This document shows positions 1-6,718 of a stretch of DNA of 21,749 nt, in pieces. Both the position numbers and the translations under genes were made by a program. The DNA comes from Ignavibacteriales bacterium UBA1304 (GTDB lineage Bacteria > Bacteroidota > Ignavibacteria > Ignavibacteriales > Ignavibacteriaceae): assembly GCA_002307295.1 (NCBI GenBank), contig DBTY01000022.1:1-21749 (forward strand), written 5' to 3'. Within the stretch, counting starts at the first letter, position 1, and each line of letters opens with the position of its first letter. The notes under the pieces were generated by a model, which was not told the DNA's origin, did not search any database, and saw nothing but the letters and a program-made list of their open reading frames with translations.

Positions 1-73
1 TTCTTCGTTTTGGACGGATGTGTTAAATATAATCCCGTAGCTAACAATGCAAAACGTAATTTTTTTCTGATTC

Positions 74-169
74 TTACAGTGAAGTTGTAAGGAAAGTAAT
101 TTGTGCAGTTCCTAAATCGTGGTCGCCTTTTTCAATCCATTTTTTAACTATTTCTATTTTCTCTATCAT
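74..169 (-). pseudogene. HEPN-domain protein remnant (truncated partner of the adjacent nucleotidyltransferase)
   Basis: Read on the minus strand, an ATG at 169 lies inside the last codons of the nucleotidyltransferase gene in another frame and opens a 31-codon frame that ends with TAA at 74-76. The peptide begins MIEKIEIVKKWIEKGDHDL and continues GTAQITFL, which matches the start of small HEPN proteins (a W-I-x-K-x-x-x-D-L-x-T-A pattern). HEPN partners of such nucleotidyltransferases are usually about 130 residues and carry a late R-x(4-6)-H ribonuclease motif. None of the three frames between 74 and the window edge shows the expected Q-x-A-E-K-x-L-K-A helix or that motif, so the gene looks broken. 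The two non-stopped frames stay open to base 1 but resemble nothing I recognise. The 26-base overlap with the upstream gene is typical of coupled toxin-antitoxin pairs. An assembly or sequencing error cannot be excluded. Confidence 0.55.
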
Positions 170-473
170 ATAGAATTTTACTCTCTGATAACGCTGAATA
201 TAAGAAAGAAAACTTATTATTTTTTTCTTGTTCAAATTCGCTTGATGAGTATATCTTGAAGTCTAAAGGAATGGTTAAGCCATAAAATAAGCGCCTTATC
301 TCAATTCCACGTTTGTGTTTTGGTAAATTAGTGTCTTTAATGACGATAAAATCCAAATCGCTATTATCATTAAATGTTCCATTGGCGTACGAGCCAAATA
401 AAATTACTTTATCAGGATTGTATTTATTAACAATCTGATTAGCGATGTCATTTATTTGATTATCAGTTATCAT
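144..473 (-). CDS. MNT-family minimal nucleotidyltransferase (MntA-like antitoxin)
   Basis: This is a 109-residue protein of the DNA polymerase beta-type minimal nucleotidyltransferase family. It shows the exact G-S-x10-D-x-D signature (G27, S28, D39, D41) and a third acidic residue at D71 in the strand L-D-F-K-I, so the metal-binding triad is complete. Family members of this size are normally encoded just before a HEPN protein. In studied HEPN-MNT pairs the nucleotidyltransferase neutralises the HEPN ribonuclease by adding AMP to it. Here the downstream frame is a HEPN start that overlaps this gene's 3' end and stops after 31 codons. An intact antitoxin with a broken toxin is a common decay state. 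The start is the only ATG giving the full N-terminal helix. A stand-alone nucleotidyltransferase of unknown target is the alternative. Confidence 0.85.
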   Translation of the reverse strand: MITDNQINDIANQIVNKYNPDKVILFGSYANGTFNDNSDLDFIVIKDTNLPKHKRGIEIRRLFYGLTIPLDFKIYSSSEFEQEKNNKFSFLYSALSESKILYDRENRNS

Positions 474-663
474 AATTACATATAAGATAATAAAATACTA
501 AAGGAATTCCAACGACGATAAAAAAATGTTGCAGTAAATTTTCACTAAAACTAATATTCGCAACATATAAAAAAAACACAAAATCTTATGCATTTATATC
601 TGCGTTTTTTTAGCTAACTTTAGTATTCTCTGTCCTATCCCGCTTTGCTCGGGAATTTAACTT

Positions 664-693
664 TTGAGGAGGAACGGTTGTTTTGTATATTTA
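664..693 (+). promoter_or_regulatory. Candidate Bacteroidota-type promoter of the NlpC/P60 gene
   Basis: TTG at 664-666 is followed after 19 bases by TATATTTA at 686-693. This resembles the -33 TTTG / -7 TAnnTTTG promoters of Bacteroidota. The same TATATTTA octamer with an upstream TTG 20 or 23 bases away occurs in front of two other genes in this window. A GAGGAGG run at 666-672 falls in the spacer. It looks like a ribosome-binding site but has no in-frame start codon at a usable distance. AT-rich DNA yields such octamers by chance, so this is a suggestion only. Confidence 0.35.
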
Positions 694-750
694 CAAATTA
701 AGAAAAATATTTTCGGCACACTTTTTATGAACTTAACCTGGATTCGAATA

Positions 751-2142
751 ATGAACAAAAATATGAAGCAAAATCTCATAATAATTTTTATTTTCTCTTT
801 TTTATTTCCGGCGTTTACCATTGTAGCGGCGATTCATGAATCGCCGCTACGTGAATCGCCGCTACACGAATTTCCGCTACGCGATTCAACAAAACAACAT
901 GATCCATTATCTATGGATTACAATAATTTTGTGCGGAAAATTGCAATCCCAAAACCGACTGCGGAACAGGTTAAGGAATTTAACAGAAACATAAAAGGCG
1001 AGAAAAAATCGGTAAAAAAAGAAAACGGAATTACTATTTCCGGTTATGTGACTAACAACAAAAGATTTTTAGAAAAAGTAATTACACCAATATTAAAACC
1101 TCATTTGGGCGAACTTGCCAGTATGAGTAAAGTTGAAATGATTAACACGCTTGCGCTTTTTAATCATGAGCTGTTTATGACTTACTTTGGTAAGAACTTT
1201 TACCGATGGGGAGGCGATATGCGCGATTTGGACGATCCGCAGATTGAAGATACAAGGTTCGAGTATAAATATGGTCTCGATTGCTCTGGTTTTTCTACTT
1301 CGGCATATGAACTTGCAGTGTATTTCGGTTTGCTTAAACCAAATGAAGACGCTGCATTATTTTCATCAAAGGGATTTGAATTATTCTGTAAAAGAACTAA
1401 TCAAAAAGACAAAGGGGGACGCGAAGGAACATCAAATAATTTTAGAGTAGATACGCGCGAATTAGCCGAATTGGGACGCACGGTTTTCAGATTAGAGAAA
1501 GGAGGCAGTCCAACTCAGGAGCAGATTAACATGTTGCAGGCTGGCGATCTTGTTGGTAAAAACGGTCACTTTGGAATAATAGTTTTTATAAATAACAAAC
1601 CATATTATTTGGAGTCCGGCGGTTATGTGTTGCCAGAAAAAGACGGTTTGCCTTATCCGGCAGCTCCATCTTTAACAATGTTCGCTGCTGGCGGAGCAAT
1701 CTCTGTAAGAAGAGCTTTGCCTGATTTGAAACAAAACAAAGAAACTGGCGCTGGGATATCTATTAGTCTGCCAGATACTGTATTTGCAAAGGAAGGGCTA
1801 TATTCCATTCCTTTAAGAGTATCGAATTTTAATAATATTGGCGCAATAACAATAAAGTTACAGTTCGATTCTACGGTCGTTAAATATAAAGGCCTTTCAG
1901 GCGGTCCTTCTGGTATGTTGGCAGGAGCAAGAAAGGGGAGTGAATTAAATATCGGCTGGTTTGACGGCACAGGCTCTACTCCGCTAAAATTTGGAAACGG
2001 CGATTTGTTCTATATTCAGTTTTATTATTCGGGCGCTGGCGAAACTAAAATAAGTTTTAATCTGAACGATTGCGAAATTGCGAACATCGAAGCAAAACCG
2101 TTACAGGTTAAGTATTTTGATGGAAGCATAAAAATTAAATAA
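751..2142 (+). CDS. Secreted NlpC/P60-like hydrolase with C-terminal cohesin-like domain
   Basis: From ATG 751 the protein has 463 residues. It opens with a signal peptide (MNKNMKQNLIIIFIF...), followed by a short low-complexity stretch rich in E-S-P-L/R encoded by 15-base repeats. The middle holds an NlpC/P60-type cysteine peptidase domain: D-C-S-G with the likely nucleophile C178, and N-G-H-F-G with H273 as the likely base, followed by a tyrosine-rich strand. Such enzymes cut peptide stems of peptidoglycan. Residues from about 335 to the end look like a cohesin-type beta-sandwich (I-S-L-P-D-T-V-F..., then I-T-I-K-L-Q-F-D-S-T-V-V-K-Y), a fold that usually binds dockerin partners; no dockerin is visible in this window. 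ATG 727 and 763 are alternative starts, and 763 also gives a good signal peptide. The in-frame TTG at 664 lies in a promoter-like element and is unlikely. The gene stands alone, convergent with the hemerythrin gene. Confidence 0.75.
   Translation: MNKNMKQNLIIIFIFSFLFPAFTIVAAIHESPLRESPLHEFPLRDSTKQHDPLSMDYNNFVRKIAIPKPTAEQVKEFNRNIKGEKKSVKKENGITISGYVTNNKRFLEKVITPILKPHLGELASMSKVEMINTLALFNHELFMTYFGKNFYRWGGDMRDLDDPQIEDTRFEYKYGLDCSGFSTSAYELAVYFGLLKPNEDAALFSSKGFELFCKRTNQKDKGGREGTSNNFRVDTRELAELGRTVFRLEKGGSPTQEQINMLQAGDLVGKNGHFGIIVFINNKPYYLESGGYVLPEKDGLPYPAAPSLTMFAAGGAISVRRALPDLKQNKETGAGISISLPDTVFAKEGLYSIPLRVSNFNNIGAITIKLQFDSTVVKYKGLSGGPSGMLAGARKGSELNIGWFDGTGSTPLKFGNGDLFYIQFYYSGAGETKISFNLNDCEIANIEAKPLQVKYFDGSIKIK
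823..887. repeat. Palindrome plus 15-base tandem repeat inside a coding region
   Basis: Bases 823-850 form a perfect 28-base palindrome centred on ATTCATGAAT, with arms containing GTAGCGGCG. It runs into 15-base units ending in CCGCTAC at 836-850, 851-865 and 866-880, plus a partial unit at 881-887. The local GC content is far above the surrounding AT-rich sequence. The unit length keeps the frame open and gives repeated E-S-P-L-[RH] peptides. The palindrome itself encodes V-A-A-I-H-E-S, so the likely signal peptidase site V-A-A comes from the repeat. This looks like a mobile palindromic (REP-like) element that landed in frame. Confidence 0.8.
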
Positions 2143-2180
2143 ACACGGTTATTTTCCCCCGTTTTAATTGAACCATTTAT

Positions 2181-2212
2181 AACAGCGGCTGTCTTACCAG
2201 GCAGCCGCTGTT
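2181..2212. terminator. Hairpin between convergent genes
   Basis: AACAGCGGCTG at 2181-2191 pairs perfectly with CAGCCGCTGTT at 2202-2212 around a 10-base loop. It lies between the ends of the NlpC/P60 gene and the bacteriohemerythrin gene, the usual place for a shared bidirectional terminator. Neither side has a strong T-tract, so termination may need other factors. Confidence 0.6.
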
Positions 2213-2226
2213 GATTATTACTAATA

Positions 2227-2634
2227 CTATTTCAATCCTTTAGAATTAAAAAATTCAGTATATTTTTTATCTGTATTTACGATGTGGTTAGTAAGCCAGC
2301 CGCTTAAAATATCCATCATTTCTACGCTTATTATATTCTTGCCTTCACGCAGCTGTTTTTGATAATCTAAAACCTGTTGAGTAAATTTTTCATGAATAAT
2401 TTTATGAGTTTCGCTTTCCGGGTAATGATACTGCGCAAATAAATTTTCTTCGTAGCTTAGATGCGTTTTTGTATATTCCGCCACTTCGTCAAGTATATCG
2501 GCCATAACGTTTTTTGCTTCGCCTTTTTTCATCGCGTCATGAAGCTTGTTTATAAGACCAACCCATATTTTATGCTGTTCGTCAATTGATTTTATCCCCA
2601 CGCTGTACTTATCCGACCATTCTATTACTGCCAT
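2227..2634 (-). CDS. Bacteriohemerythrin (oxygen-binding di-iron protein)
   Basis: This 135-residue protein matches single-domain bacteriohemerythrins in length and in all seven di-iron ligands: H21 (D-E-Q-H), H58 and E62 (H-L-S-Y-E-E), H77 and H81 (E-x-x-x-H-x-x-x-H), H117 and D122 (H-x-x-x-x-D). The fold is a four-helix bundle that binds O2 reversibly at a diiron site. The family is associated with O2 storage, delivery or sensing in microaerophiles and anaerobes. No signal peptide is present, so it should act in the cytoplasm. A ribosome-binding site (AAGGAAAA) lies seven to eight bases before the ATG. It is followed downstream by a hairpin shared with the convergent hydrolase gene and preceded, 62 bases away, by the rqcH-like gene on the same strand. 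The order suggests chance neighbours rather than a pathway. Confidence 0.95.
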   Translation of the reverse strand: MAVIEWSDKYSVGIKSIDEQHKIWVGLINKLHDAMKKGEAKNVMADILDEVAEYTKTHLSYEENLFAQYHYPESETHKIIHEKFTQQVLDYQKQLREGKNIISVEMMDILSGWLTNHIVNTDKKYTEFFNSKGLK

Positions 2635-2696
2635 ATCTTTTCCTTGTTAGTATTTACTTTTATTGTGAATATGAAAATTAACCGAAACGTTTCATT

Positions 2697-4331
2697 TTAT
2701 TCAGCGTTTACAAACTCGCAGATTGATGGGATTTCCGGCTTCACTAATAAGACGTCTTCTTTTGTAAGAGCCACCTGACCGGGATCCATCCCTTTCTTTT
2801 TATAAACATATTTTTTTAGCGTATAAGAAACCGGAGCCATAGAAGATGTTTTAGCCTTGCTATGGTATGCCGCTAATGACGCGGCCGCCTTCAAAATATT
2901 TTTAGGGACCGCTTCTTTTGTGTTTTCTACGCGCAGCACTACATGCGAGCCAGATACGCTGCGGGCATGAAACCAATAATCGTTTTGCTTTGCAAACTTT
3001 GTGGTCAGCAAATCATTATTTGCGCTGTCTTTTCCAACATATACGTTATACTTTTTGTCGACTATATATTGCTTGAAATTAATTTTTGTTTCACTATTCT
3101 TTTCCCCTTTGCCGTTATATGTTTCTATTTTTAATTCTTTCATTATTAATTCGTATTCGTCTGTTGTTTTTGAATTTATATATCTTGTTTCGTAGTCTTT
3201 TAATTTAGTGAATTCTTTTAAAGTGGCTTCGTAAAGTTTTTTTGATTTTTCAATATTTACGCGCTCGCTTTTTGATTTTCTGAAATATGCGTCAATATTT
3301 TCTTTTGGCGAAATTTCCGAATTTAGTTTTATTGTCAGGGGCTCGCCTTCGTTATAAATATCGTCTATCGTTATAGTATCGGCTCCTTTGAACATTTTAT
3401 TAATGTTAATTAAAAGAAGGTTGGCATTTTTACTATATTCTTCTTCGCGGCTGGGAGTATTAATTCTGTTTTTTAAGTTTTCTAATTTTGAACCATGCCT
3501 GCTCAACTGATTTTTAAAATACTTATCAATGATTTTTTTATACGACTGGATATTTTCCAATCGGCGTTTTTTACCTAAGTAATAAAAAATTGCGTCGTTA
3601 AGAAAAGGAAATTCTACTTTTTCAGTAAAGGGGAACGATCTGAATGAACTAACGGCAACAAGCGTTTCTTTTGTATCCTCGTTGAAAAAAAACGCCGCCG
3701 GATTTAATTGAATTTCATCAAGTACGGATTCAATTTCTTTACGGAGCGAGTTTTCTTCTTCGTCTGATACTCTGAATTTAGCTTCTCTTATTATGTCTTT
3801 ACTTATAGAACGATAATTTTCTTTTATATACTGCTCAAAATGCTCGGCGCTGAAACCGTTCAATTCCGGTTTATAAAACGAATTGATATATTTAGCGTTA
3901 CTTAAATCATTTGCGATAAGTTTTTGCAAATCAGCTTCGCAATCCTTAAAAGTAAAAATAACCCCGGCGTTATTTTCAACAAATATATTTGAATCGCCGC
4001 CGCGGATAAAGAAATATAAAGCGAAATTATTTCCTGCAATTTTTATTATTCTGTCATTCCCGGCTATTAGAACATCGCCAATTACGGCGGGTAGAACATC
4101 GCTGAAAAAAGCGACTGTGTTTCTTTTTGCCCGGTTCATCTTTTCTTTTACTAAAAAATATGGAGAGGATGAGTTAACGGAAATCTCTATATGTTTTTGC
4201 AGTTCTCCCTTTTGCAGGTTTAAGACGAGCTTGTCCTTTTCCTGCGAATAGGCTTCTATGATTCTAAAATTTTTAAGCTGCGGGGCTAATTCAAGAACCA
4301 AACGGTTAAGGAAGAAATAATTTTTATACAT
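2697..4331 (-). CDS. rqcH: NFACT-family ribosome quality-control protein (RqcH/Rqc2-like)
   Basis: This 544-residue protein has the NFACT layout: an N-terminal NFACT-N region (about 1-250), a central helical and coiled-coil region rich in Lys and Glu (about 260-410), and a C-terminal NFACT-R (DUF814) domain from about 422. NFACT-R shows the hallmark D-Y-W-F-H-A at 451-456 followed by G-S-H-V-V-L. In bacteria RqcH binds 50S subunits that carry stalled nascent chains and recruits tRNA-Ala to add C-terminal alanine tails. The Asp-Arg pair at D93-R94 falls where Bacillus subtilis RqcH has D97-R98, needed for tRNA binding (aligned by eye). The usual G-R-[HY]-S-N stretch is replaced here by G-G-D-S-N at 111-115. 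The protein has no signal peptide. It is divergent from the transporter gene, with about 98 bases between the two likely starts. An older family label is fibronectin-binding protein A. Confidence 0.85.
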   Translation of the reverse strand: MYKNYFFLNRLVLELAPQLKNFRIIEAYSQEKDKLVLNLQKGELQKHIEISVNSSSPYFLVKEKMNRAKRNTVAFFSDVLPAVIGDVLIAGNDRIIKIAGNNFALYFFIRGGDSNIFVENNAGVIFTFKDCEADLQKLIANDLSNAKYINSFYKPELNGFSAEHFEQYIKENYRSISKDIIREAKFRVSDEEENSLRKEIESVLDEIQLNPAAFFFNEDTKETLVAVSSFRSFPFTEKVEFPFLNDAIFYYLGKKRRLENIQSYKKIIDKYFKNQLSRHGSKLENLKNRINTPSREEEYSKNANLLLININKMFKGADTITIDDIYNEGEPLTIKLNSEISPKENIDAYFRKSKSERVNIEKSKKLYEATLKEFTKLKDYETRYINSKTTDEYELIMKELKIETYNGKGEKNSETKINFKQYIVDKKYNVYVGKDSANNDLLTTKFAKQNDYWFHARSVSGSHVVLRVENTKEAVPKNILKAAASLAAYHSKAKTSSMAPVSYTLKKYVYKKKGMDPGQVALTKEDVLLVKPEIPSICEFVNAE

Positions 4332-4336
4332 TTTAA

Positions 4337-4367
4337 TTGTTATTAAAAACGAGCTTTAATATATTTA
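4337..4367 (+). promoter_or_regulatory. Candidate promoter of the transporter gene
   Basis: TTG at 4337-4339 and TATATTTA at 4360-4367 are 20 bases apart, again resembling a Bacteroidota -33/-7 pair. The element lies between the divergent rqcH-like gene and the transporter. If real, transcription would begin near 4374, which excludes any start upstream and favours the TTG at 4430. Confidence 0.4.
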
Positions 4368-4429
4368 ATTTTAATTCAGAGAAATTAACACATAAATTTA
4401 TAAAAATATTACCTGATAAAGGAGTCAAA

Positions 4430-5698
4430 TTGAGCGTATCGGACAGTATTCAAAAAATAAAAAGCGGTTTTTTGCCTTCATTTTGGATTGCAAACATAAT
4501 GGAGTTGTTCGAAAGAATAGCCTATTATGGTCAGGCCACAATTTTAAGCGTATATCTTAGAGATCATTTAAAGTTTAATGAAGTCCAGGCAGGGCAGCTT
4601 TCGTCTATATTTGGCGGGCTTATTTACTTCCTTCCAATATTTGCAGGAGCTTTAGCTGATAAGTTCGGTTTCAAAAAAGCGTTCTCATTTGCTTTTTTCG
4701 TTCTTGCAATCGGTTACTTTTTAATCGGTTCGACTGGTATGGAAGCATTTAAACCGTTTTACGCCGGCTTCGATTTATTTTGGGCTCTGATAATAATTTT
4801 GATTTTTACTGCAATTGGCGGTTCATTTATAAAACCAAGCGTGCTTGGCACAGTGGCGTTAACTACTACGCCAGAAACAAAATCATTAGGTTATGCTTTT
4901 TATTATTGGTTAGTGAATATCGGCGGAGCGCTTGGACCAGTTATAGCTTATTTCGTTAGAGATAAAATTGGCATTCAGGCAGTGTATTTGGTATCGGCTA
5001 TAAGCTGTTCTCTTATGTTTGCCGCAACTTTGATATTTTTCAAAGAACCTGTTGTTCAGGGGGGCAAAGAAACGCAGTCGATTGGTCAAATATTTAAAAA
5101 CCTTGGCAAGGTTCTTACTCAATTCAGGTTTATTGTGTTTTTGCTGATATTTTCGCTGTTTTGGCTGATGTTTTGGCAGATATTTATTATTATCCCATTT
5201 TTTATAACAGATTATATTTCAAAAGACGCTCCGTTTGAGATTATACAGTCTATTGACGCGTGGGGCATCATATTGCTGCAACTTCCGGTAAATTATCTTA
5301 CTAAAAGACTGTCATCAGCAAACGCAATAGTTATAGGGTTTATAGTCGCTTCTTTAGGCTGGCTTGTCATAATGGTACATCCCGGCATTCCGTTGTTTAT
5401 TGCAGGATTAATCGTCTTCTCAATTGGCGAAATGACTCAGGCGCCGCGTTACTACGAGTTTATTGCCGATCTGGCTCCAAAAGGGCAGACGGCTTTGTAT
5501 CAGGGATTTGCATTTTTGCCTATTGCTATCGGCTGGTTTTTCGGCGGAACTTTAGGCGGCTGGCTATATAAAGTTTTTGCAAAAGAATCGCATCAGCCTT
5601 CAATGATATTTTTAGTATTATTTTGTATAGGCGTTTCTGCTGTAGTTCTTATGTATATTTATAATTTAGTGATAAAAAGGCTAAACAAGGCGGTTTAA
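4430..5698 (+). CDS. MFS transporter with proton-dependent oligopeptide (POT/PTR) signature
   Basis: The protein has about 422 residues with twelve predicted membrane segments of the major facilitator fold. The first segment carries E-L-F-E-R-I-A-Y-Y-G, which matches the E-x-x-E-R-x-x-Y-Y-G signature of proton-coupled peptide transporters; the next loop has the MFS-type A-D-K-F-G-F-K-K. This suggests H+-driven uptake of di- or tripeptides or related small solutes, but the substrate cannot be read from sequence. The start is chosen at TTG 4430: AAAGGAG lies five bases upstream, and the resulting N-terminus MSVSDSIQKIKSGF leads directly into membrane segment one. A longer in-frame reading from TTG 4337 would add 31 polar residues encoded by promoter-like DNA. 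A strong hairpin follows the stop. Confidence 0.8.
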   Translation: MSVSDSIQKIKSGFLPSFWIANIMELFERIAYYGQATILSVYLRDHLKFNEVQAGQLSSIFGGLIYFLPIFAGALADKFGFKKAFSFAFFVLAIGYFLIGSTGMEAFKPFYAGFDLFWALIIILIFTAIGGSFIKPSVLGTVALTTTPETKSLGYAFYYWLVNIGGALGPVIAYFVRDKIGIQAVYLVSAISCSLMFAATLIFFKEPVVQGGKETQSIGQIFKNLGKVLTQFRFIVFLLIFSLFWLMFWQIFIIIPFFITDYISKDAPFEIIQSIDAWGIILLQLPVNYLTKRLSSANAIVIGFIVASLGWLVIMVHPGIPLFIAGLIVFSIGEMTQAPRYYEFIADLAPKGQTALYQGFAFLPIAIGWFFGGTLGGWLYKVFAKESHQPSMIFLVLFCIGVSAVVLMYIYNLVIKRLNKAV

Positions 5699-5718
5699 TC
5701 TTTCTTTTAAAGTTATGG

Positions 5719-5742
5719 GCGTCCCGGTTAAAACCGGGGCGC
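5719..5742 (+). terminator. GC-rich hairpin after the transporter gene
   Basis: GCGTCCCGGT and ACCGGGGCGC form a ten-pair stem with one G-U pair and a TAAA loop, 20 bases after the transporter stop. The following sequence (ATTTATT) is only weakly T-rich, so it may be a terminator or a palindromic repeat acting as one. Confidence 0.55.
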
Positions 5743-5849
5743 ATTTATTAGTATTTATAGTAAAACTCTGGCTCGCGTCATTTTTCTTTCCGTATTATTC
5801 CATTATTTATAGAAGACCACTTGAAATATATATTTTTGATAAAAAATAT

Positions 5850-5883
5850 TTGGCGCTAAACTGTCGTATATTAGCTATATTTA
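5850..5883 (+). promoter_or_regulatory. Candidate promoter of the PASTA-rpe-nagA operon
   Basis: TTG at 5850-5852 and TATATTTA at 5876-5883 repeat the promoter-like pattern seen at 664 and 4337, with a longer 23-base spacer. It sits about 70 bases before the PASTA gene and after the transporter hairpin, where an operon promoter is expected. Confidence 0.3.
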
Positions 5884-5950
5884 CAAGGAAAAATAATGTT
5901 ACCAGAAAGAAAAGTTGAATAACTTTATTTTACTTGATATATTTGTATGT

Positions 5951-6718
5951 ATGAAAAATTTATTTGAAAGTCAGCGGTTCAAAATAATACTAAAAGTTTG
6001 CATTGTAATATTTGCGGCCTTTGTATTCTTTAATAATCTTTTAATGCCATTTTACGTTCATTCGGCGGAAGTAAGAATTCCCAAAGTAGTTGGGATGAAT
6101 CAAAATTCCGCGATAGAAGCCCTTGAACAAGCTGGGTTAGAGCCTATAGTTGGGGCTACAAGCTTTAATGAAAGCGTTCCTCAGGGGAACGTTATATTGC
6201 AAAAACCAAGTTGTTATGAAATAGTTAAAAAGGGGAGACGAGTTTATCTTTATGTAAGCGGGGGCGATCCAACAGTTCAAATACCTTCTCTAACCGGAAA
6301 ATCTGTCCGGGATGCAAAGTTTCTCTTAGATCAAATCGGATTAAAATTAGGAAAAGTTACAGAAATTGCTTCAAGTTCGCCCAAAGGGCTTATCGTATCA
6401 CAGGAGTTTCCTGTTGGCGTATCGATTAAACGCGGAGCCACAATCAGTTTATCGGTAAGCGGAGGAGCGGTTAGCGAAGGCAATATTGTAGTTCCTGATC
6501 TTACCGGAAAATCGCTTGCAGAAGCGGAGAAGATATTAGCGGATAGTTCGCTTAAGGTAGGCAAAATAAATTATCAGCCTTCATTTTCGCTATTGCCAAA
6601 CACAATTATAGATCAATACCCAGGTAAAGGAACTAAATTAAACGCGGGCGGCGCTGTAGACCTGTTTGTTACCAAAAGCGTTGATGAAGATAAAAAAGCT
6701 GAAGAAAAGGAAGAATGA
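5951..6718 (+). CDS. Membrane-anchored triple-PASTA protein
   Basis: Starting at ATG 5951 the protein has 255 residues: a short basic cytoplasmic N-terminus, one membrane helix (about 11-33), then three PASTA repeats (about 40-104, 106-171 and 178-241) and a charged E/K-rich tail. Each repeat has the typical pattern of P-x-[VL]-x-G-x-[SN] followed by a helix A-x-x-x-L and a G-x-x-[VI] strand. PASTA domains bind unlinked peptidoglycan or lipid II-type muropeptides and are best known from Ser/Thr kinases and penicillin-binding proteins. No kinase or transpeptidase domain is present here, so this is a stand-alone periplasmic sensor or scaffold. An upstream TTG (5915) would add twelve residues and is less likely. 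The stop overlaps the start region of rpe (ATGATGA), implying translational coupling. Confidence 0.85.
   Translation: MKNLFESQRFKIILKVCIVIFAAFVFFNNLLMPFYVHSAEVRIPKVVGMNQNSAIEALEQAGLEPIVGATSFNESVPQGNVILQKPSCYEIVKKGRRVYLYVSGGDPTVQIPSLTGKSVRDAKFLLDQIGLKLGKVTEIASSSPKGLIVSQEFPVGVSIKRGATISLSVSGGAVSEGNIVVPDLTGKSLAEAEKILADSSLKVGKINYQPSFSLLPNTIIDQYPGKGTKLNAGGAVDLFVTKSVDEDKKAEEKEE

Noticed and set aside
1..73. Possible integron attC-like site (GCTAACAATGC) at the window edge beside the broken HEPN gene
   Set aside because: It does not fit the GTTRRRY core, no paired R'/L' sites or integrase are visible, and the sequence is cut by the edge.
664..750. GAGGAGG as a ribosome-binding site with a TTG start for the NlpC/P60 gene
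   Set aside because: The nearby TTG codons (678, 683) are out of frame with the gene, the TTG at 664 precedes the motif, and the stretch fits a promoter spacer better.
733..750. GGATTCGAAT resembling a tRNA T-loop
   Set aside because: No acceptor, anticodon or D-arm can be folded around it, and it lies at the start of a coding region.
823..887. Short CRISPR array
   Set aside because: The 15-base units are contiguous without spacers and are translated; it is a tandem repeat with a palindrome.
5715..5918. A 67-codon plus-strand frame after the transporter
   Set aside because: It starts inside a terminator-like hairpin, has no ribosome-binding site and its composition is that of AT-rich intergenic DNA.
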